Shown piece by piece: positions 59,240 to 64,000 of a stretch of DNA of 64,000 nt. The DNA comes from Paenibacillus ginsengihumi DSM 21568 (lineage in GTDB: Bacteria > Bacillota > Bacilli > Paenibacillales > NBRC-103111): NCBI RefSeq assembly GCF_000380965.1, contig NZ_KB905558.1, positions 54,305 through 118,304 of the forward strand, in the 5' to 3' direction. The notes beneath the pieces were generated by a model that saw nothing but the letters and a program-made list of their open reading frames with translations, was not told the origin of the DNA and ran no database searches. Each line of letters begins with the position of its first letter. Position 1 is the first letter of the stretch. The position numbers were made by a program, and so were the translations under genes.

Positions 59240-60007
59240 TTACACTTTGCCGAGGTAAATGCGCACCACTTCCTCGTTCGCCTCGATTTCCTCCAGCGTC
59301 CCTTCGGCGAACGGCTTGCCGTAATGCAGGACGGAGACGCTTTGCGCGATCCGCCGCACAAACTCCATGTCGTGGTCGATGAAAAGTATCGTGACGCCGG
59401 AAGCATTCAGCTGCTTGACCAGCTCGGCCGTAAACTCCGTCTCCTCCGGGCCCATCCCGGCCGCCGGTTCGTCGAGCAATAAGATGCTTGGTTTGGCCGC
59501 GAGCGCCATGGCGATCTCCAGCCACTGCTGCTGACCGTGCGACAGATTGCCGACCTGCGGATTGCCGAGCTTGTCGATGCCGACGAACGACAGCAGACGG
59601 TCGATTTCCGTCTCGATCTCTTTGCCTTTGACGAAGTTTTGGATGGCGATGCGCATGTTTTCCCGCAGTGTCAGTTCCCCGTATACACCGGGCACCTGCA
59701 TCTTGATTCCGATGCCCATGCGGGCTCTGCGCCACGTGTTCAGCCTGGTGATATCTTGGCCGCGGAACCAAATTTGCCCTTGCGTCGGCGCGTAGATGCC
59801 CATGATCAGCTTGAACACCGTGCTTTTGCCGGCGCCGTTCGGGCCGATCAGGCATCTCAGCTCGCCCGGGCGAACCGTCAGGTCGACGCCGTCCACGGCT
59901 TTGAGGCCGCCGAACTGCTTGACGACCTGCCGCAGCTCCAGGATCGGTTCGCCGCCCGGCTGCGCCGCTTTCGCCACCGCCGCCGCTTCAGACCGTAGAT
60001 TTGCCAT
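59240..60007 (-). CDS. urtD: Amide/urea-type ABC transporter ATPase (UrtD/LivG-like)
   Basis: A 255-residue ATPase: Walker A GPNGAGKST, signature LSHGQQQ, Walker B ILLLDEPAAGMGPEE, and the C-terminal LivG-like EGTLEEIEANEEVVRIYLG. The LSHGQ signature and GMGPEE are features of UrtD. ATG 60007 follows AAGGAGGG and overlaps the permease gene by 20 bases. Confidence 0.9.
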   Translation of the reverse strand: MANLRSEAAAVAKAAQPGGEPILELRQVVKQFGGLKAVDGVDLTVRPGELRCLIGPNGAGKSTVFKLIMGIYAPTQGQIWFRGQDITRLNTWRRARMGIGIKMQVPGVYGELTLRENMRIAIQNFVKGKEIETEIDRLLSFVGIDKLGNPQVGNLSHGQQQWLEIAMALAAKPSILLLDEPAAGMGPEETEFTAELVKQLNASGVTILFIDHDMEFVRRIAQSVSVLHYGKPFAEGTLEEIEANEEVVRIYLGKV

Positions 60008-61049
60008 GCAGACCCTCCTTCGCGAGCTCGATCGGTTCGCCCGCCCGCTTGCTTTTGCGCTCCAGCAGCCGGTCGATGCCCTCGAACAAAGCCACGACGA
60101 CGCCCTGCGGCATGAACCGGACGACGAGGAGCAGGCACACCCCTAAAATAACAAGCGCGTATTGGCTCCCGCTCGACGACAAGTATTGGGAGAACCAGCT
60201 GTACAGCAGTGTGAACAGCATGGCGGCGGTCAAGCTTTTGCGCCCGCCGGCCGCCACCAGCACGACCGGCAGCGTCGCCGCCGCCAGTCCCATCGTCGAC
60301 GGGGTGACGTAATTGCCCCATGCGGCGTACAGGATGCCGCCGAGCGAGGCAATCATGCCGCTGAGCGTGAACACCATCGTCTGAATTTTCGGCACGTTGT
60401 ACCCAAACATTTGGCTGCGGTCCCGATTCTCGCGAACCGCCAGCAGCGCATACCCCCATTTGGAGGCGACGAGGTAACGGAGCAGCAAGTAGGTAACGAG
60501 CAGCAGCACGAATACCAGGTAGTAGAAGCTTTTGCCGGTGAAAGCCACAAGATTGTCCCCGAAGCCAAGGTGGAGCGTCGGAATGCCGTTGATCCCGTTA
60601 TACCCCCCGAGCGGTACGGAGCCGATCTTCCATTCCGCCCCAGCCGTCTGCGCCATGAACGTCTCCAGCACGAGCGTCACGCACAGCGTAATGAGGCCGA
60701 CGAACACATCATTGACGCCGCCGTAAAACATCAGGTAGCCCAAGATCCAGGCGACCAATCCGCCGATCGCCACCCCGGCGAGCATCGCGGGCAGCGTTAA
60801 CGACAGCTCGTTGACGTTCAAAAACAAAATCGCGTACGTATAGCCCCCGACGCCGAAAAAGATCGTTTGGCCGAAGCTGAAGATGCCCGTTTTGCCCCAA
60901 ATAAGCGCCAAGGATAGCGACAAAAACACCATGACGAGGAAGTTGGCGACATTAACGACCTTGTAAGCCGACGCGACGAGCGGAATGCACGCCAGAAAGG
61001 CGAACATCAGCACGGCGGTCGCATTTTCCGCATTGAACCGGATCTTCAT
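59988..61049 (-). CDS. urtC: Amide/urea-type ABC transporter permease (UrtC/LivM-like)
   Basis: A 353-residue permease with 8-10 membrane segments. The family motif LIWGKTGIFSFGQTIFFGVGGY is split near residues 42-65. The loop RENRDRSQMFGYNVPKIQ contacts the ATPases. ATG 61049 follows GGAGG and lies 4 bases after the stop of the partner permease. Confidence 0.9.
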   Translation of the reverse strand: MKIRFNAENATAVLMFAFLACIPLVASAYKVVNVANFLVMVFLSLSLALIWGKTGIFSFGQTIFFGVGGYTYAILFLNVNELSLTLPAMLAGVAIGGLVAWILGYLMFYGGVNDVFVGLITLCVTLVLETFMAQTAGAEWKIGSVPLGGYNGINGIPTLHLGFGDNLVAFTGKSFYYLVFVLLLVTYLLLRYLVASKWGYALLAVRENRDRSQMFGYNVPKIQTMVFTLSGMIASLGGILYAAWGNYVTPSTMGLAAATLPVVLVAAGGRKSLTAAMLFTLLYSWFSQYLSSSGSQYALVILGVCLLLVVRFMPQGVVVALFEGIDRLLERKSKRAGEPIELAKEGLHGKSTV

Positions 61050-61053
61050 GTGA

Positions 61054-61935
61054 TTACCTCCCCCGAAGCCATTTTTTCTCGACGAGTCCCGAGAAGCCGA
61101 GCGGGAATACGCGAATGAACAAAATGGCCACAAGCAATAGCCCCAGCTTGCCGATGAGCGTCCCGTACAGCATCGACAGCGTGCTGTTGACAGCCGATAA
61201 AGCGCCGCCCGACAATACCGTGCCGACCAGCGGGTTCGCTCCGCCGACGATGACGGTCACGAAGCTTTGCATAATGAAGCTGGAGCCGAAGGTCGGCGAA
61301 ATCGACATCGTCGGCGCGAACAAGCCTCCCGTCAAGCCGGCGAACGCCGACCCGATCATGAAGGTGATCGTGTACATGCCGGAGGTGTTCGTGCCGAGAC
61401 TTTGCGCCACCGCGCGGTTTTGCATCGTGGCCCGCGAACGAAGGCCAAAGTTCGTATGCATGAATAGCCAATACATCATCAGCAGCAGCGCCAAGGCGCA
61501 GACGAACAGCACGATGCGGTAATACGAGTAGGCGCTGCCGTCTACAGTGAAGGAGCCGAGGGGCGTCGAGACGCCCTGCAGCGACGGCCCCATCAAAATA
61601 AGCATCCCTTGGCCAAGAATGAGGCTGATGCCCCACGTCGCTACCACCGAATCGAGCGGCCGGTTGTACAGGTGCCGGACGATCAGCCGGTCCACGATGA
61701 GCCCGAATACGCCGACCGCAGCTGCCGCCCCGGCGATGGCGATCGGCAGCGGTACGCCAGCGCGCGCCAGCAGCGTCGTGATGTACGCGCCGAGCATGAT
61801 GAACTCGCCGTGGGCCAGGTTGACGATGCCCATCATGCCGAAGATGATGGCCAGGCCCAGCGCCGACAAGACGAGAAAAGCAAAGGAGTCCATCAGTTGA
61901 TAGGCGATGTTCATCGCGTCAGATAGGATATTCAT
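61054..61935 (-). CDS. urtB: Amide/urea-type ABC transporter permease (UrtB/LivH-like)
   Basis: A 293-residue permease with about eight membrane segments. IIFGMMGIVNLAHGEFIMLG is the family hallmark, and RATMQNRAVAQSLGTNTS forms the ATPase-coupling loop. ATG 61935 follows GGAGG. It is the second gene of the operon, 18 bases after the binding-protein gene. Confidence 0.9.
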   Translation of the reverse strand: MNILSDAMNIAYQLMDSFAFLVLSALGLAIIFGMMGIVNLAHGEFIMLGAYITTLLARAGVPLPIAIAGAAAAVGVFGLIVDRLIVRHLYNRPLDSVVATWGISLILGQGMLILMGPSLQGVSTPLGSFTVDGSAYSYYRIVLFVCALALLLMMYWLFMHTNFGLRSRATMQNRAVAQSLGTNTSGMYTITFMIGSAFAGLTGGLFAPTMSISPTFGSSFIMQSFVTVIVGGANPLVGTVLSGGALSAVNSTLSMLYGTLIGKLGLLLVAILFIRVFPLGFSGLVEKKWLRGR

Positions 61936-61953
61936 AGCTTCGCCTCCTGGCTG

Positions 61954-63234
61954 CTACTCCAGCGGAGTGTACTGTTTGTTGTCCGCCTTTTGGGTCAGAT
62001 CGACACCCTTCTCGCTGGAAAGCCAATCCGCCGCGATCGCATCGTATTTTTCCGGGAAGGTGATCGTATGCTTCTCGTCCGCATGGGCGAGATAGACATC
62101 GCGAATCGTATGATGCGTCTTCGGATCGATCGTCACCTTGCCGGCCGGGCCGTCAAACGAAATGCCGCTCTCCAGCGCCGCGATGACCGCTTCCTTCTCA
62201 ACGGTGCCCGCTTTTCGGACTGCTTCGGCCCACAGATGAATGCCCGTATACTGCGCTTCCGCCTCCATGCCGACATAGGGCTCGTCAGGATATTTGGCGC
62301 GCCACTTCTCGACGAAGCTCTTGGCCTGCGGTGTATCGAGCTCCTCCATGAACGTGGCCGTTACGTACATATTCGCCAGCGCCGGCGGCTGGAACCGCTT
62401 GTGCTCGTACGCCTGCGCCATGTTGACCGTGGTCGCCATCGGCAGCCCCTTAATGCCTGACTTGGCCCACTGCTCGTAAAAGGAGGACTGCGGCGTTCCG
62501 ACGAGCAGCGTCACGAGCACGTCCGGCTTCGCCTGCTGGATTTTGCTGATCGTGCTGCTGAACTGTGAGACGCTGAGCGGAATGAATTCTTCGCCGACGA
62601 CTTCACCGCCGAAGTCCTGAGCAGCCTTGCGGACCCACTGCGCGGAAATTTGCCCGAAATTGTAGTCTGCCGCGATCGTATAAATTTTCGGCCCGTGCTG
62701 CTCGATCATCGATTTGATCAGCGGAACGACTTGATGCTCCGGCACCGCGCCGGTCGCGAACGTGTATTTGCTGGCGACGCCTCCTTCGTACTGGTTGTTA
62801 TAGAAGTACAGCATTTTGTTCTGCTCCATGATCGGACGGATCGCCTCGCGGGACGCGCTGGAAAATCCGCCCATGACGACGTCGACCTGATCGTCCAGAA
62901 TAAGCTTTCGCGCCATCTCCTGGTAACGCTGATTGTCCGACTGCGTATCCGGGGCGACCATCTCAAGCTGCCGGCCGAGCAGGCCGCCGCCCGCGTTGAT
63001 CTCTTCGATCGCGAGCTCCGCCGCGTGATACTTCTGAATGCCGACGAGCGCGAAGTCGCCGGAGCGGTCCTCCAGCACGCCGACCTTGATCGGCCCCTCC
63101 CCACTACCGCCCGAACCGGCGGTTCCCGGCTCCGCATTGCCGCATGCCGCCGCGATCGCCAGCACGGCCGGGATAAGTACTGCAGCGAGTCGTTTGCTAG
63201 TCTTCGTCCAAGCCAGTTGCGAATAACGTTTCAT
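61954..63234 (-). CDS. urtA: Amide/urea-type ABC transporter substrate-binding lipoprotein (UrtA/FmdD-like)
   Basis: A 426-residue type I periplasmic-binding-fold lipoprotein. The signal peptide ends in IAAAC (Cys31), followed by a Gly/Ser linker. Features of the urea/short-chain-amide group are GVLEDRSGDFALVG, YFYNNQYEGGV and YVGMEAEAQYTGIHLWAEAV in parts. The ligand could be urea, formamide, acetamide or a related compound; the formamidase downstream favours amides. ATG 63234 follows AAGGAGGAA. It is the first gene of the operon. Confidence 0.9.
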   Translation of the reverse strand: MKRYSQLAWTKTSKRLAAVLIPAVLAIAAACGNAEPGTAGSGGSGEGPIKVGVLEDRSGDFALVGIQKYHAAELAIEEINAGGGLLGRQLEMVAPDTQSDNQRYQEMARKLILDDQVDVVMGGFSSASREAIRPIMEQNKMLYFYNNQYEGGVASKYTFATGAVPEHQVVPLIKSMIEQHGPKIYTIAADYNFGQISAQWVRKAAQDFGGEVVGEEFIPLSVSQFSSTISKIQQAKPDVLVTLLVGTPQSSFYEQWAKSGIKGLPMATTVNMAQAYEHKRFQPPALANMYVTATFMEELDTPQAKSFVEKWRAKYPDEPYVGMEAEAQYTGIHLWAEAVRKAGTVEKEAVIAALESGISFDGPAGKVTIDPKTHHTIRDVYLAHADEKHTITFPEKYDAIAADWLSSEKGVDLTQKADNKQYTPLE

Positions 63235-63353
63235 CGATCTGCTTCCTCCTTCTGAATGTGCCGCTCTCTCTTTCTTACTTTCCGAAATGTATGCCGTCTG
63301 CCGGCTAAGCCCGTCTGCTTGACCCCCCCTTGCGGTTTTATCGCAGTCCGCCC

Positions 63354-63368
63354 ATTGGTCAGACCAAT
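63354..63368. promoter_or_regulatory. GntR/FadR-type palindrome, copy 1
   Basis: ATTGGTCAGACCAAT, a perfect palindrome around one central base. It fits the TGGTNNNACCA pattern of FadR-subfamily GntR regulators (compare PdhR and FadR operators). It lies about 120 bases before the urtA start. Confidence 0.75.
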
Positions 63369-63429
63369 CCGAGCCGAAGAAGCCGGTTCGAGCCGCATTC
63401 CCCATACATTCGCAGCGCGAAGCGGCGGA

Positions 63430-63444
63430 TTGGTCTGACCAATA
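63430..63444. promoter_or_regulatory. GntR/FadR-type palindrome, copy 2
   Basis: ATTGGTCTGACCAAT; centre 76 bases from copy 1. Confidence 0.75.
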
Positions 63445-63493
63445 TAGCCAAAAAAAATAATTTGGACAATGCAGCAGACCGCTCTTTCGCCCT

Positions 63494-63508
63494 TCTGATC
63501 AGACCGAT
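63494..63508. promoter_or_regulatory. Degenerate GntR/FadR-type site
   Basis: TCTGATCAGACCGAT agrees with copy 1 at 11 of 15 positions and keeps the same spacing rhythm (64 and 70 bases to its neighbours). Confidence 0.4.
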
Positions 63509-63563
63509 TGATTGATAGCTAGCGTCATGTATTGTTACACAATGTAATGAAATCAACCAAATC

Positions 63564-63578
63564 ATTGGTCTGACCAAT
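63564..63578. promoter_or_regulatory. GntR/FadR-type palindrome, copy 3, at the transcription start
   Basis: ATTGGTCTGACCAAT lies just downstream of the extended -10 at 63591-63599, overlapping the expected early transcribed region, a repressing position. Confidence 0.8.
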
Positions 63579-63590
63579 CGGATAAACCGT

Positions 63591-63599
63591 ATTATAGCA
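63591..63599 (-). promoter_or_regulatory. Extended -10 promoter of the amide operon
   Basis: Minus-strand TGCTATAAT is a perfect extended -10. The -35 region is poor, as expected for an activator-dependent promoter. The expected start is near 63584. Confidence 0.7.
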
Positions 63600-63628
63600 C
63601 CGCTTTTTGGATTTGAATAGTCCTTTTG

Positions 63629-63645
63629 TGTAATTTTATTTTACA
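63629..63645. promoter_or_regulatory. GlnR/TnrA box 1
   Basis: TGTAATTTTATTTTACA fits TGTNA-N7-TNACA at every fixed position. Its centre lies about 53 bases upstream of the expected transcription start, close to where TnrA activates in Bacillus. Confidence 0.82.
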
Positions 63646-63648
63646 TAA

Positions 63649-63665
63649 TGTAATTATATATTACA
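63649..63665. promoter_or_regulatory. GlnR/TnrA box 2
   Basis: TGTAATTATATATTACA, again a perfect match, centred exactly 20 bases (about two helical turns) from box 1. Confidence 0.82.
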
Positions 63666-63748
63666 TTTTAGGTTACGATTTAGTTCAAATTTAAGAAGCA
63701 GATGAGGATTGTTCAATATCTGCAGCGCAGACGAAACGGAGGGGCACG

Positions 63749-64000
63749 GTGAGTCAGGAAGCAGCAAAGGGCGGCGCGATGCGGTGTTGGAGCGGCACGA
63801 CTGCCGAGCGGGGCGATGTGCAGCCGCATAAGCGGCACGAGGCGGCGTTGGAGCTACATGGCACGGAGCGGCGCGTTGCCGAACGGAGCGACACGGCCGC
63901 ACGGAGCGGCACATTGCCGCGCAGAGCGACGCGGGCCGCATGCGGCGGCACATTGCCGCGCAGAGCGACGCGGGCCGCATGCGGCGGCACATTGCCGCGC
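63749..64000 (+). CDS. Divergent repeat-coding ORF, truncated by the window edge
   Basis: GTG 63749 follows GGAGGGG at a normal distance and opens a frame of 84 codons without a stop to the window end. It begins VSQEAAKGGAMRCWSGTTAE and passes into 13-residue repeats (SGTLPRRATRAAC-type) encoded by the 39-bp tandem repeat. I recognise no family. It is divergent from the amide operon and could be the start of a gene, possibly a regulator with a repeat extension, or simply an open frame through GC-rich repeats. The minus-strand frame is also open and equally repetitive. Confidence 0.3.
   Translation, partial: MSQEAAKGGAMRCWSGTTAERGDVQPHKRHEAALELHGTERRVAERSDTAARSGTLPRRATRAACGGTLPRRATRAACGGTLPR
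63912..64000. repeat. 39-bp tandem repeat at the window edge
   Basis: CATTGCCGCGCAGAGCGACG recurs with a 39-base period (63912, 63951 and a third partial unit from 63990) without mismatch. 39 is a multiple of 3, so a 13-residue repeat would be kept in frame. It continues beyond the window. The upstream 63770-63910 is a diverged GCGGCAC-rich version. Confidence 0.88.

Noticed and set aside
63654..63992. 112-codon minus-strand ORF with a 13-residue repeat
   Set aside because: It extends through the GlnR boxes and lacks a start signal; the repeat frame is open on both strands because of composition.
1..64000. tRNA or rRNA genes, prophage or insertion sequence
   Set aside because: No TTCGANTC-type tRNA arms in cloverleaf context, no rRNA core sequence, and no transposase, integrase or phage structural ORF was recognised.

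Overview
The window is from a high-GC, endospore-forming Bacillota, most likely a member of the Paenibacillaceae (Paenibacillus/Cohnella type). The evidence is spore genes (tlp, spoVK, cotE), a Bacillus-type lexA/yneA SOS locus with DinR-type boxes, a glnRA operon, frequent GTG/TTG starts with strong AGGAGG sites, and gene order. Read on the minus strand, cotE, mutS, mutL, miaA, hfq, spoVK, hflX, ynbB, glnR, glnA and then lexA/yneA/ynzC follow the Bacillus subtilis order, interrupted by lineage-specific inserts. No rRNA, tRNA, CRISPR array, transposase or phage module was seen.

Layout. 1-924: 5' part of the DNA-repair helicase mrfA. 1.5-5.6 kb: a CruF-like membrane protein, lrgAB, spore protein tlp and RNase Z. 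5.7-10 kb: methionine synthase metH and the methionine-salvage dioxygenase mtnD. 10.2-13.3 kb: a HAD phosphatase, a membrane protein, ynzC and the divergent SOS pair yneA/lexA with four LexA boxes. 13.4-19 kb: glnRA, ynbB, hflX, spoVK. 19-22 kb: a broken HAD gene, a zinc-ribbon protein and a CLC-F type fluoride antiporter under a fluoride riboswitch. 22-24.4 kb: a Tat-exported PhoX phosphatase between two tatA genes. 24.4-27 kb: a tightly overlapping four-gene unit (ADP-ribosylglycohydrolase, esterase, VOC fragment, YdcF). 27-31 kb: lipoprotein cyclophilin, PBP1A, hfq. 31-41.8 kb: miaA, a methyltransferase, mutL, an S41 protease, mutS, an amidoligase-domain protein and cotE. 42-46 kb: an aromatic-acid-exporter-like protein and an NMT1-type ABC importer. 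46.1-47.7 kb: a gene-free island made of several unrelated short repeat families. 47.7-55.6 kb: M32 carboxypeptidase, HesB-like protein, beta-carbonic anhydrase, DUF309, YxcD, a repeat-bearing GH18 protein and two low-GC small proteins that look like orphan immunity genes. 55.8-63.2 kb: a seven-gene amide/urea uptake and hydrolysis operon.

How genes work together. The last operon joins a five-component Urt/Fmd-type ABC importer to a formamidase and a double-domain nitrilase-family protein whose second half has lost two catalytic residues. Upstream lie two perfect GlnR/TnrA boxes, an extended -10 promoter, and three perfect copies of a GntR/FadR-type palindrome. This suggests dual control by nitrogen status and a substrate-sensing regulator, and links the operon to the glnRA locus in the same window. 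LexA boxes couple lexA and the division inhibitor yneA to DNA damage, near the mismatch repair genes and mrfA.

Main candidates for something undescribed: the repeat island at 46.3-47.5 kb; a ~112-bp element present as an inverted pair about 50 kb apart (1028-1139 and 51195-51307); the doubly regulated amide operon with its half-degenerate nitrilase and a divergent repeat-coding ORF running off the window end; and a coupled 46-codon leader ORF before the CruF-like gene. All calls come from reading the sequence; no database search was run.
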